From the NCBI RefSeq assembly GCF_000307855.1, contig NZ_AJLR01000146.1, positions 211,570 through 275,569 on the forward strand: 64,000 bases of DNA, given 5' to 3'. The DNA comes from Schinkia azotoformans LMG 9581 (GTDB taxonomy: Bacteria > Bacillota > Bacilli > Bacillales > Bacillaceae_J). This document shows positions 8,336 through 16,285 of this stretch, piece after piece; the stretch's first letter is position 1; the number at the start of each line of letters is the position of its first letter. Both the position numbers and the translations under genes were made by a program. The notes beneath the pieces are model-generated. The model was not told where the DNA came from. It saw nothing but the letters and a program-made list of their open reading frames with translations, and did not search any database.

Positions 8336-8369
8336 AGCCTAAACCCTTTCACATCAAAGGATTTAGGCT
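8336..8369 (-). terminator. terminator of tRNA-Val
   Basis: On the minus strand AGCCTAAA and CCTTT pair with AAAGG and TTTAGGCT across a 6-base loop, followed by a run of about ten T. The stem nearly repeats the terminator at 2500-2539. Confidence 0.75.
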
Positions 8370-8381
8370 CTCTTACAATGA

Positions 8382-8453
8382 TGGTCTGTACTGGATTCGA
8401 ACCAGTGACACCTTGCCTGTCAAGCAAGTACTCTCCCACTGAGCTAACAGACC
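8382..8453 (-). tRNA. tRNA-Val (anticodon GAC)
   Basis: The minus strand folds into a full cloverleaf: 7-bp acceptor stem GGTCTGT/ACAGACC, D-arm with GCTCAGTGGGAGAGT, anticodon stem CTTGC/GCAAG with loop TTGACAG (anticodon GAC), 5-base variable loop, and T-arm ACTGG-TTCGAAT-CCAGT. The discriminator is A; CCA is not encoded. It stands alone. Confidence 0.95.
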
Positions 8454-8562
8454 AGAACAAAATTAATTATATAAAAATATTCCCATATAGTCAATATTAG
8501 TTAATGAAAAGAGTTATTATTTAAATTAGTAATAGTAATAATCAATAATAGGGAAATGTATA

Positions 8563-8640
8563 GGTCGGGTCCCGGTGATTGCGGTCAAGAACCAACACTG
8601 GGGTATGAGGGTTGTCCGCAAATACCATTGAATAAGCTTC
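8563..8640. other. unexplained GC-richer stretch before the SRAP gene
   Basis: Within the 225 bases between the tRNA and the SRAP gene, this stretch is clearly richer in G and C than its surroundings (GGTCGGGTCCCGG, TGGGGTATGAGGGTTG). It encodes only a 29-residue frame with no recognisable family. It could be a gene fragment or a structured leader. Confidence 0.25.
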
Positions 8641-8678
8641 CGTAACCGTATTTGAGATAATGAAAAGAGGGTTAATAT

Positions 8679-9350
8679 ATGTGTGGACGTTTTTCGTTAA
8701 CTACACCACTAGAGGAAATTATTAAATTATTCAATATTGTAAATGGGGATGAGCTTGATTATGAGATCAGCTACAATATCGCCCCAAGCCAAAATGTTTT
8801 TTCAATTGTATCCGATGGTGAAAACAACAGGGGTGGATTCTTGCGTTGGGGGTTGGTGCCGTCTTGGGCAGAGAATCCGTCAATTGGCTATAAAATGATT
8901 AACGCCAGGTCCGAAACGATTGATGAAAAGGCAAGTTTTAAAAACTTGTTAAAGCGGAGACGTTGTTTGATTGTAGCTGATGGATTTTATGAATGGAAAA
9001 AAGACGATCAAGGGAATAAACGACCATTCAGAATCGTTCATAAAGATAATAAGTTATTTGCATTTGCAGGCCTTTGGGACCGGTGGGAAAAAGAGGGGAC
9101 AGTTTTATATACATGCACAATAATTACAACAAAGCCGAATGAAATTATGAAGGATATTCACGATCGCATGCCGGTTATTCTTCCAGAAGAAGCGCAAAAA
9201 ATATGGCTCGATCGCAGTATCCAGGATACTAATCAATTAAAACAGCTGTTAATACCATATGCGGCTGAGGAAATGATTGTATATGAGGTATCGTCTATAG
9301 TGAATTCACCGAAAAATAACCAGATGGAGTGTATACAATCATTGGAATAG
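8679..9350 (+). CDS. SRAP (YedK/HMCES-type) abasic-site protein
   Basis: A 223-residue SRAP-family protein, which forms a stable thiazolidine crosslink with abasic sites in single-stranded DNA to shield them. The catalytic cysteine is residue 2 (MCGRF), exposed after Met removal. Other family marks are RWGLVPSW, INARSET, FYEWKK and HDRMPVIL. It starts at ATG behind AAGAGGG. Nothing in the neighbourhood is connected in function. Confidence 0.9.
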   Translation: MCGRFSLTTPLEEIIKLFNIVNGDELDYEISYNIAPSQNVFSIVSDGENNRGGFLRWGLVPSWAENPSIGYKMINARSETIDEKASFKNLLKRRRCLIVADGFYEWKKDDQGNKRPFRIVHKDNKLFAFAGLWDRWEKEGTVLYTCTIITTKPNEIMKDIHDRMPVILPEEAQKIWLDRSIQDTNQLKQLLIPYAAEEMIVYEVSSIVNSPKNNQMECIQSLE

Positions 9351-9355
9351 GGAAA

Positions 9356-9391
9356 AATCAGAAGCCTGTCTGTAGAACACAGCTTCTGATT
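9356..9391 (-). terminator. terminator of the hydrolase gene (minus strand)
   Basis: AATCAGAAGC and GCTTCTGATT form a 10-bp stem; on the minus strand it ends in TTTTT. It may also stop the SRAP transcript. Confidence 0.7.
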
Positions 9392-9416
9392 CCCCTTAAC
9401 CAAAAATAATCAAATA

Positions 9417-10238
9417 CTATCTATTCAAAAAATCAACAACCTGTACAGCGAACTCATTGGTTTTTTCAATTTGTACCCAGTGGCCGCACTCAGGGAATAC
9501 AGTCAACTGAGCATTTGGAAGAGCAAGTGCCAGCCTGTAGCTAGTTTCTTTTAAAGGAATAACTTCGTCATCTCTGCCGTGAATTAATAAAACTGGGAAG
9601 TTAATATCTTGTAATTGGTCAATAGTTAAAGACATTGCCCCAACATGTCTTTGTCTTGGTGCAGGGAACATAGAGGAAAATGATTCTTGGAAGCCTGGTT
9701 GAATACTGGACTTATAACGCATTTCAACTAAATCGCCATTCTCAGCCATGCTTTTGTCAAAGGCAAATATCTTAATTAGGTTTTTCATATTTTCATGGCT
9801 TGGCTCGTAGCCCCAAACTTGGTCTAATCCATCAGCAATATGATGGTCAATGCCCATACTACCCATTAAGATGAGTTTGTTGATAAGGTCAGGACGTTTT
9901 TTAGCCATGTGTAAGGCAATAGCGCCACCGAAAGAATTTCCAATTACTGAAATCTTTTTATGGCCAACAGCTTCAATAAAATCAATCATATGGTCTGCCC
10001 AAACATCGATTCCATATTGAACACCCTCTGGCCTGTCTGTATAGCCAAAACCAACTACATCAGGTGCATATAAATGATAATGTTGCGAAAGAAGCGGGAA
10101 CACTAAACGCCAGTTTGCCCAAGCAGACACCCCTGGTCCAGAACCGTGAATCAGTAAAACAACTTCACCTTGACCATCTTCATGATAGTGGGTATTGACG
10201 CCTTTAACTTCAATAAATTTACCTTTTTCAACTGACAT
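9417..10238 (-). CDS. dmpD: 2-hydroxymuconate-semialdehyde hydrolase (DmpD/XylF-like)
   Basis: A 273-residue alpha/beta hydrolase of the meta-cleavage product hydrolase group, which splits a carbon-carbon bond in 2-hydroxymuconate semialdehyde or alkyl analogues to give 2-hydroxypentadienoate. The oxyanion motif HGSGPGVSAWANW is typical of the group. The catalytic triad is S102 in GNSFGG, D223 or D224 in HGRDDEVIP and H253 in CGHWVQ. It starts at ATG behind TTGGAGGAA. It is 23 kb from the other catechol genes and on the other strand, so it has its own promoter. Confidence 0.75.
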   Translation of the reverse strand: MSVEKGKFIEVKGVNTHYHEDGQGEVVLLIHGSGPGVSAWANWRLVFPLLSQHYHLYAPDVVGFGYTDRPEGVQYGIDVWADHMIDFIEAVGHKKISVIGNSFGGAIALHMAKKRPDLINKLILMGSMGIDHHIADGLDQVWGYEPSHENMKNLIKIFAFDKSMAENGDLVEMRYKSSIQPGFQESFSSMFPAPRQRHVGAMSLTIDQLQDINFPVLLIHGRDDEVIPLKETSYRLALALPNAQLTVFPECGHWVQIEKTNEFAVQVVDFLNR

Positions 10239-10434
10239 AAAAATTCCTCCAATCTTTTTGAATTCATTTTTGGCAATTCGACAAACTTTCTCTTAAATCC
10301 TTTATTTTCACAATTTTTTAAAAATTTTTTTTGAAAAGTAGATAATTAATTTCACAAACAGTGTGCTACTGTAACAGGTCAACCTTTTAAAGGCATATGC
10401 TATCTAGAAAGAAATTGAAAAGGAGGAAGGAAAA

Positions 10435-11145
10435 ATGTGGCCTCACTACTATCTTGGGTCTAATATTAACCCCAATATTTATGGAACCTATCAGTATCGA
10501 ACTTTCCATGGTCAACCCTATGATAATTACAATACGGGCTATCTGTTAGATACAACTGATAACTGGGATCGGCAACGTCCTATAAGAGGTCAAGCGACAT
10601 GGACGACTGGGGGACAAGTTACAAAATGCGGCATCCCCTGGTCTAAAAATGAATATATGACGGTCGCTGTCGGAGAAAATTCCCCTTATAAATGTGGTCA
10701 AACTCTTAAAATACGAAACTTAACTTCGCCAGGGCAAAGAGAAATTATTGTGACAATCGTAGATACAGTGGCTGGTTATCCGGCAAATAAAGTCAATCTT
10801 CATCGCAACGCATTTATAGCCTTAGGAGCGAATCCAAGTATAGGTGTTATAAATGTCGAGATTATTCCATCGCCTGAGCTTGAAAAAGAAAGATGGGGGA
10901 AATATTTGCTGGAGATTATTAAAACAGCTTATCCAACTTATAACGTAACGGATTTTCATTTTATTAGAAAAACCCATGTCTCTCCGTCGCAGACTAAAGA
11001 AACCTATGAATATATTGTTCATTCCGGGCAAGATAATATTAGGATACAAGGCAATGTAGTTTATAATCCAAATACAGATCGAGTTACTTCCATTGATTTT
11101 AAGGAAATAGAGCATTTTGAAAGATACGATAACCTCTATTTCTAA
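10435..11145 (+). CDS. RlpA-like double-psi barrel protein with DUF3889-like C-terminus
   Basis: A 236-residue protein with no signal peptide. Residues about 50-145 form a double-psi beta-barrel pattern seen in RlpA/expansin-like proteins (TWTTGGQVTKCGIPW, MTVAVGE, TIVDTVAG, NLHRNAFIAL). The C-terminal 90 residues (TAYPTYNVTDFHFIRKT, SPSQTKETYEYIV) resemble the DUF3889 module of Bacillus proteins. The barrel aspartate in VDTVAG is present. A wall or spore-coat role is possible. It starts at ATG behind AAAAGGAGGAAGG. The assignment is from pattern recall. Confidence 0.55.
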   Translation: MWPHYYLGSNINPNIYGTYQYRTFHGQPYDNYNTGYLLDTTDNWDRQRPIRGQATWTTGGQVTKCGIPWSKNEYMTVAVGENSPYKCGQTLKIRNLTSPGQREIIVTIVDTVAGYPANKVNLHRNAFIALGANPSIGVINVEIIPSPELEKERWGKYLLEIIKTAYPTYNVTDFHFIRKTHVSPSQTKETYEYIVHSGQDNIRIQGNVVYNPNTDRVTSIDFKEIEHFERYDNLYF

Positions 11146-11170
11146 AATTCACTATGCTGTAAAATTAAAT

Positions 11171-11209
11171 AAAGCCTCTAAACATTCAATATCGTTGCTT
11201 GGAGGCTTT
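11171..11209 (+). terminator. hairpin after the double-psi barrel gene
   Basis: AAAGCCTCTAA pairs with TTGGAGGCTTT (one G-T pair). No clear T-tract follows, so termination may be weak. Confidence 0.45.
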
Positions 11210-11265
11210 AAAAATGGGTAAAATATGAATACATACAAAACAAATAATTGGAGGAATCATCAATA

Positions 11266-11577
11266 ATGAAATGTAAAATTAATCGCAATGCCGCAAAAGT
11301 GTTGAATGAGATGCTTGGAAGTGAAGAAGCAGAAGGAAAAATGATCCGTGTATACATAACTCATATGCATGGCGACCATGCCCATTATGATTTAAAACTT
11401 GATACACCAACGGAACATGATGAAGTTGTCAAGACAGACAAAGGAATCGATGTCATCCTTGATAAAAGAGAGGAATTCTTAGATGGCGTTTGGATTAAAT
11501 ATTTTTATGTTCCAGAGGAAGGGTTCGAAATCACCAACCCTTCTAAGGAGCCACAAGGCCATCACCATCATCATTAA
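11266..11577 (+). CDS. HesB/IscA-like protein with histidine-rich loop and tail
   Basis: A 103-residue HesB-type protein (INRNAAKVLNEML at the start, then FLDGVWIKYFYVPEEGFEITNP, as in Bacillus YneR-type proteins). The cysteines that bind iron-sulfur clusters in IscA are missing; only one Cys (residue 3) is present. Instead there is a HMHGDHAHYD loop and a C-terminal GHHHHH, which could bind metal. The ATG at 11266 is used because GGAGG lies just before it; an upstream TTG overlaps the ribosome site. Confidence 0.65.
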   Translation: MKCKINRNAAKVLNEMLGSEEAEGKMIRVYITHMHGDHAHYDLKLDTPTEHDEVVKTDKGIDVILDKREEFLDGVWIKYFYVPEEGFEITNPSKEPQGHHHHH

Positions 11578-11583
11578 AACAAA

Positions 11584-11628
11584 AAGAGCATGAGTCACAT
11601 AAACGTGATTTCATGCTCTTAATTTTTT
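11584..11628. terminator. bidirectional terminator
   Basis: AAGAGCATGA and TCATGCTCTT pair around an inner GTCAC/CGTGA-like region, followed by TTTTTT on the plus strand. It separates the HesB-like gene from the converging membrane-protein gene. Confidence 0.8.
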
Positions 11629-11685
11629 ACACTCCAACAACCTTTAAATAGATCGGCAGCAATATCGCCATAACAATCCCGTATT

Positions 11686-12162
11686 TCATATTCCAGCGGA
11701 AGGCAATCCTTGTAACTTCAATATGCTATTGATTGCGCTGACTAATAAACGGGGCGATTGAATAGGTGCAGCTTTTGATAAATAATGGAGGATTGAAATG
11801 GAACCAATATTAAAAACTACCTCCAATGCATGTGCCAGCGCTTGAGTTACTAGAAAAACGAAAGAAGACTTTGGGTTTACTCGCGCAAATAATTGTTTTA
11901 AAGATTCTAAATACCCACCCAACCGCACCGGGATTCCTAGTAATGGTACAAGTGTAAAAATTGATACTAAAGTTAAATTGACTCTAACCCCATCCAACCA
12001 TTCTCCGAACGGGGCCCTAACCCCTACCAAGATTGTAATTGCTGCAATCTTAAATATATAACCAAAGGCAATCGTTACAAGAAAAATACCAAGAAAATGG
12101 TCCTTTTTCGCTCCTTCAGTTGCGCCATTATTTTGGTGTTCATCCAGCTTCACTAAATTCAT
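11686..12162 (-). CDS. multi-pass membrane protein, probably frameshifted near its end
   Basis: A 158-residue protein with an N-terminal soluble segment and about four hydrophobic helices (GIFLVTIAFGYIFKIAA, NLTLVSIFTLVPLLG, SSFVFLVTQALAHALEVVF). The family is not recognised. The last 15 residues (ILKLQGLPSAGI) look out of frame: in another frame the sequence continues from about 11720 with IEVTRIAFRWNMKYGIVMAI and a stop at 11627-11629, just before the shared terminator. One missing base near 11725 would restore a protein of about 175 residues. The gene may be inactive, or the base may be a sequencing error. Confidence 0.5.
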   Translation of the reverse strand: MNLVKLDEHQNNGATEGAKKDHFLGIFLVTIAFGYIFKIAAITILVGVRAPFGEWLDGVRVNLTLVSIFTLVPLLGIPVRLGGYLESLKQLFARVNPKSSFVFLVTQALAHALEVVFNIGSISILHYLSKAAPIQSPRLLVSAINSILKLQGLPSAGI

Positions 12163-12346
12163 CTCTCTTCGATAATTAATTCTTAAAATATAAAATCCAC
12201 TTTTTATTAAATATTACGTATGCACTGAAAAATTGTAACATAATACTTTAAATAGTTTGAAAATTTAGTTAGATTATAATAGGGAGGCGCTAAATAGGGA
12301 TTTATAAACAAAAAAAAATAAAAAGTCTAAAAAATCTGAAAACCTA

Positions 12347-12423
12347 TTGACAATTTACTTTGAGAGTTGTAAATTTTATACAAACATTACAAAAATATTA
12401 TAATCGTAAATATAACGTCATAC
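12347..12423 (+). promoter_or_regulatory. paaK promoter region with half operator
   Basis: A TTGACA lies at 12347-12352 (17 bases before TAAATT) and a TATAAT at 12399-12404. Twelve bases after the TATAAT is AACGTCATA (12415-12422), the right half of the element found before paaA and livH. Confidence 0.5.
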
Positions 12424-12454
12424 ATTAATTGTGTACCGTAATATTTATGATAAA

Positions 12455-12469
12455 TTGAAAACGCTTTTA
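12455..12469 (+). promoter_or_regulatory. cre box in the paaK leader
   Basis: TTGAAAACGCTTTTA matches the CcpA consensus WTGNAANCGNWNNCW at all but one fixed position. It lies downstream of the probable transcription start, where CcpA acts as a roadblock. Confidence 0.5.
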
Positions 12470-12523
12470 TGTAGTATTTTGGCGAAATATTGCTATGAAT
12501 GTAAATTTAAAGGAGGAAATGCG

Positions 12524-13849
12524 ATGATTCTACATGAAATTGAGACAGAAAACAGGGAGAATATTGAAAGGATTCAATTAAGTAGATTGAAAGAAACAGT
12601 TAAAAAAGTATACAACAATGTACCGTTTTATAAACAAAAGTTTAGCGAAAAAAATATAACTCCAGACGCTATTAAAGGCTTAGAGGATATTTCGAAACTA
12701 CCATTTACAAAAAAACAAGATTTACGTGATCACTACCCATTCGGTCTTTTTGCAGTTGACCGTAAAGAAATTGTACGCATCCACGGTTCATCCGGTACAA
12801 GTGGTAAGCCGACAGTGGTGGCTTATACGAGAAAAGACATTCAAAGTTGGAGTGAAATTGTAGCCAGAGCAATAACGATAGCTGGTGGAAAACCAGGAGA
12901 GGTATTACATAATGCATATGGATATGGTTTGTTTACTGGTGGATTGGGACTTCATTACGGCAGTGAGCATTTAGGAATGTCTACAGTTCCTATTTCAGGA
13001 GGAAATACTGAAAGACAGATTACTTTAATTGAAGATTTTGAGCCGACGGTCATTTGTGGAACACCATCATATATATTAAACGTTGCAGAGCATATGGAGG
13101 AGTTAGGAAAGGATCCTCGTAAAACAAGCTTGAAATATGGAATTTTCGGAGCAGAACCTTGGTCTGAGGAAATGAGAAGAACGATAGAAGAAAAGTTTGA
13201 TATAAAGGCTTGCGATATTTACGGTTTAAGTGAAGTTATGGGTCCTGGGATTTCGATGGAATGTCATCATGCTCAGGATGGTTTGCATGTTGCTGAAGAC
13301 CATTTCTATGTTGAGGTTATTGATCCAAATACGCTTGAACCAGTGGCAGATGGACAGGACGGAGAATTAGTTTTTACTAGTTTGACAAAAGAAGCATTTC
13401 CTGTAATTCGTTATCGAACAGGGGATATTGCATCAGTTACTAGAGAAAAGTGTAAGTGTGGCAGAACAACTCTTCGCATGTCACGTGTAAAAGGTCGAAT
13501 TGATGACATGATCATTATTAGAGGAGTAAATGTATTTCCGTCCGAAATTGAACATTATCTATTGCAAGTAAATGAACTGGCACCATTTTACCAAGTGCAC
13601 CTATTAAAAAAAGGTATTATGGATGCAATTGAACTTAATGTTGAAATCACAGATGCAGTATATAAACAAGTTGAATGGAATATGAATCATGAAAGTATTC
13701 AGCTCCTGAAGAAGAAAGTACAGCATATTATGAAAAATAGCTGTCTTGTATCAATGGATGTAAAAATACACGAACCTAAGTCGATTAAAAGATCAGAAGG
13801 GAAAGCCGTTAGGGTTATCGATAGAAGATCAATAAGTGTCGGTGTTTAA
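12524..13849 (+). CDS. paaK: phenylacetate-CoA ligase
   Basis: A 441-residue ligase that activates phenylacetate with ATP and CoA, the first step of the aerobic pathway. It has the AMP-forming P-loop GSSGTSGKPTVVAYT, the adenylate motif YGLSEVMGPG, YRTGDIA, and the PaaK C-terminal mark DDMIIIRGVNVFPSEIE. The start ATG at 12524 fits AAAGGAGGAAATGCG; longer reading into the leader would add 31 residues without support. It is transcribed separately, 140 bases before paaA, with operator and cre elements upstream. Confidence 0.92.
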   Translation: MILHEIETENRENIERIQLSRLKETVKKVYNNVPFYKQKFSEKNITPDAIKGLEDISKLPFTKKQDLRDHYPFGLFAVDRKEIVRIHGSSGTSGKPTVVAYTRKDIQSWSEIVARAITIAGGKPGEVLHNAYGYGLFTGGLGLHYGSEHLGMSTVPISGGNTERQITLIEDFEPTVICGTPSYILNVAEHMEELGKDPRKTSLKYGIFGAEPWSEEMRRTIEEKFDIKACDIYGLSEVMGPGISMECHHAQDGLHVAEDHFYVEVIDPNTLEPVADGQDGELVFTSLTKEAFPVIRYRTGDIASVTREKCKCGRTTLRMSRVKGRIDDMIIIRGVNVFPSEIEHYLLQVNELAPFYQVHLLKKGIMDAIELNVEITDAVYKQVEWNMNHESIQLLKKKVQHIMKNSCLVSMDVKIHEPKSIKRSEGKAVRVIDRRSISVGV

Positions 13850-13893
13850 TCAATTTAAATTTATTAAAAGTCTGAAAATTTTATAAATTGTAC

Positions 13894-13943
13894 TTGTAAT
13901 ATATATGACGTAATATTATAATCACGTTATGGAAACGTCATAT
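13894..13943 (+). promoter_or_regulatory. paaA promoter with 10-bp inverted-repeat operator
   Basis: TTGTAA (13894-13899), 17 bases, TATAAT (13917-13922). Two arms flank the -10 box: ATATGACG at 13903-13910 and CGTCATAT at 13936-13943, 25 bases apart; counting outer bases the repeat is 10 bp. The layout (two short arms about two and a half turns apart) resembles PaaX operators, so PaaX is the likely repressor. Confidence 0.6.
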
Positions 13944-13990
13944 AAAAATAATGAGTTTTCGAAACTATAATAAAGAAAGGTGGAATTAAA

Positions 13991-14953
13991 ATGGCTGTAG
14001 TAGTAAATTCATCGGATGAGCTTAAGCACAAAGAGTTTATGCAAAGAATCGAAGCTGGTGAAAAGATTGAGGCCAGTGACTGGATGCCTGAAGAATATCG
14101 AACGGCACTGATCAAGCTAATTTCCATGCATGGGATTAGTGAGATTATGGGTGCATTGCCGGAGAAGGAGTGGACACCTAAAGCACCATCCCTTTACCGT
14201 AAGCTTGGGATTATGGCAAAAGTCCAAGATGAGATGGGGCATGGCCAACTTTTATTAAGGGTTGCTGAAGACTTAATAAAACCACTTGGCAAAACACGTG
14301 AAGATTTAATGCAAGATTTGTTCAAAGGGGATTTGAAATTCCATAACGTTTTCCATTGGAAAACAGAATCTTGGGCAGATGCTGGATTAATCGGATGGTT
14401 GGTAGATGGAGCAGCAATAATCACACAGACCAATATGTTGGATGCTTCTTATGCACCATACGCAAGAGCATTAAAGAGAATTGCTGCGGAGGAAGTGTTC
14501 CACGCCCAGCATGGTGAGGCAATTTCTGTAGCTTTAGCTAAAGGAACAAAAGAACAAAAAGAAATGCTTCAAGATGCCCTAAATCGTTGGTGGCCAGCAC
14601 TATTAATGTTCTTTGGACCTCCAACTTCCGAAACAACAGGCACTTCGAAGCAAGACATAACAATCAAATATAAAATTAGAAAAAATACAAATGAAGATTT
14701 AAGACAATTTTATCTTACTAAATATATTCCAAGAATTCAAGGGATTGGTTTAACAATTCCAGATGAAACAATATACCTTGATTCGGAAACAAAGAACTGG
14801 GTATATAAACAACCGGATTGGGATTATTTTAAAAAAATTATTAGTAATAATGGTCCAATGTCACAACAAAGACTGCGCCTAAGAAAAATTTCTTATGAAA
14901 ATAATGCATGGGTACGTGAAGCATTGGGTTTGAATAGTGAAGTAGGTATTTGA
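13991..14953 (+). CDS. paaA: phenylacetyl-CoA 1,2-epoxidase subunit PaaA
   Basis: A 320-residue catalytic subunit of the ring-epoxidising monooxygenase. Its ferritin-like four-helix core carries the diiron motifs: KVQDEMGHGQLLL (ExxH) and AAEEVFHAQHGE (ExxH). The N-terminal EASDWMPEEYRTALIKLI is typical of PaaA. It is the first gene of an operon running to 20221, 40 bases ahead of paaB, behind its own operator-controlled promoter. Length equals the usual 310-330. Confidence 0.95.
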   Translation: MAVVVNSSDELKHKEFMQRIEAGEKIEASDWMPEEYRTALIKLISMHGISEIMGALPEKEWTPKAPSLYRKLGIMAKVQDEMGHGQLLLRVAEDLIKPLGKTREDLMQDLFKGDLKFHNVFHWKTESWADAGLIGWLVDGAAIITQTNMLDASYAPYARALKRIAAEEVFHAQHGEAISVALAKGTKEQKEMLQDALNRWWPALLMFFGPPTSETTGTSKQDITIKYKIRKNTNEDLRQFYLTKYIPRIQGIGLTIPDETIYLDSETKNWVYKQPDWDYFKKIISNNGPMSQQRLRLRKISYENNAWVREALGLNSEVGI

Positions 14954-14992
14954 TTAGTCATGTGATTGAAAAAGAAGGAGGGAGATTAATCA

Positions 14993-15343
14993 ATGGATAA
15001 GAGTACGCAATTTTATGAAGAATTTCAAGTGTTTAGTCGAAAAACACCTACCTCTTATGCACAGGAGCAATATACATTACTTGCTCCAAATCATGAAATC
15101 GCTTTAATGATGGCGCAAGAAAATTTTATGAGACGTGAAGAGGTTTGTGATATATGGGTTGTAAAACGCTCAGACATTCGGTCGCTGACACCGGAAGAAC
15201 GCCAAGGACTTAAGCGTATTGATAATAAAGATTATCGTACAACAAAGGGCTACGGCTATTTGGCAAAAATTTGGAGAGAAGCCGAGCAGGGAATGTTAGA
15301 TGAGAAAGAAATCCTTTCTTGGAGTAAGGGGCGTGTTAAATAA
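14993..15343 (+). CDS. paaB: phenylacetyl-CoA epoxidase subunit PaaB
   Basis: A 116-residue small subunit that bridges PaaAC dimers. It has the family's YEEFQVFSRK opening, repeated as YTLLAPNHEIALMMAQENFMRRE, and VCDIWVVKRSDI. Ribosome site GAAGGAGGGAG. Its stop overlaps the paaC start by one base, implying translational coupling. Confidence 0.95.
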   Translation: MDKSTQFYEEFQVFSRKTPTSYAQEQYTLLAPNHEIALMMAQENFMRREEVCDIWVVKRSDIRSLTPEERQGLKRIDNKDYRTTKGYGYLAKIWREAEQGMLDEKEILSWSKGRVK

Positions 15344-16173
15344 TGAAAATCACATCAGCAAATGAAGTCAACGATCCAAAAAATGTAGAGTATAAAAAAG
15401 TGTTAGTAGATTTATTGTATCAACTGGCTGATGACGATTTCCTTCATTCTTTTAGAGGAAGTGAATGGCTCGGGTTAGTGCCGCATATTGAAGAAGATGT
15501 AGCTTATTCATCTATTGCCCAAAATACAATGGGACATGCCGCGATTTATTATGAATTACTGGAAGAGATTGGGGAAGGTAAATCTGATGATTTAGCCCAT
15601 GGTCGTTCAGACGCTGTTCGTAAAAATGCCATTCTATTAGAAGAAGTAAACGGTCCTGGCGGTTGGTTATACGAAGAACCTAAATATGATTGGGCATTCA
15701 CCGTTGTTCGCAATTATTTCTATGAAGTAATGAAAAAGCACAAGATTGAATCTTTAAAAACAAGCTCGTACGAGCCGCTTGCACAAGTTGCTATCAAGGT
15801 TCAATCTGAAACCATTTATCACTTAATGCATTGGAGAACTTGGTTCTACCAACTGGTAAGTGCCGAAGGTGAAGCAAGAGACCGAATGAAGGCTGCAATT
15901 GAAAAGGCTTGGAGGGATGTGGGTGGACTTCTTTCACTTGGACCTAACCGTGAAGCTATGGTGAATACAGGATTGATTGATGGTGAAGAAGTGTTAAAAG
16001 AACGTTTTGTGGCCGTTGTCAAGGATGCGTTTGAACATCTTAATTTAGAATATCCGGGAGAGCCTGGAATGGAACGTGGGGATGGTAGAACGGGTGTTCA
16101 TACTGCGGATTTAAAAGAAGCAATTAATACACTGGCAGAAGTTTATAACTTAAATCCTGCTGTATCTTGGTAA
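15343..16173 (+). CDS. paaC: phenylacetyl-CoA epoxidase subunit PaaC
   Basis: A 276-residue structural partner of PaaA, with the same four-helix fold but without a full diiron site. Typical segments are LADDDFLHSFRGSEWLGLVP, NTMGHAAIYYELL, and GGWLYEEPKYDWAFTVVRN. It begins at the TAATG overlap with paaB. A long hairpin separates it from paaD. Confidence 0.93.
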   Translation: MKITSANEVNDPKNVEYKKVLVDLLYQLADDDFLHSFRGSEWLGLVPHIEEDVAYSSIAQNTMGHAAIYYELLEEIGEGKSDDLAHGRSDAVRKNAILLEEVNGPGGWLYEEPKYDWAFTVVRNYFYEVMKKHKIESLKTSSYEPLAQVAIKVQSETIYHLMHWRTWFYQLVSAEGEARDRMKAAIEKAWRDVGGLLSLGPNREAMVNTGLIDGEEVLKERFVAVVKDAFEHLNLEYPGEPGMERGDGRTGVHTADLKEAINTLAEVYNLNPAVSW

Positions 16174-16185
16174 GAACAATATGTA

Positions 16186-16254
16186 AATATATGCTGCGGG
16201 AGTTCTAATTTTAAGATTATATTAGTTTACTAGATTTACACCGCAGCATATATT
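16186..16254 (+). other. long hairpin between paaC and paaD
   Basis: A perfect 14-bp stem (core ATATGCTGCGG / CCGCAGCATAT) encloses a 41-base AT-rich loop. There is no T-tract, so it is more likely an mRNA stability or processing element that sets the ratio of PaaABC to PaaD than a terminator. Confidence 0.5.
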
Positions 16255-16285
16255 GTTGGAAAAATACTAGAAAGGTGGAGTGAAA

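Noticed and set aside
8382..8453. tRNA-Val as an island integration site
   Set aside because: No second copy of the tRNA 3' end and no integrase gene were found in the window.
13929..13943. TGGAAACGTCATAT before paaA as a cre box
   Set aside because: It misses two fixed positions of the consensus, and is better explained as the right arm of the paaA operator.
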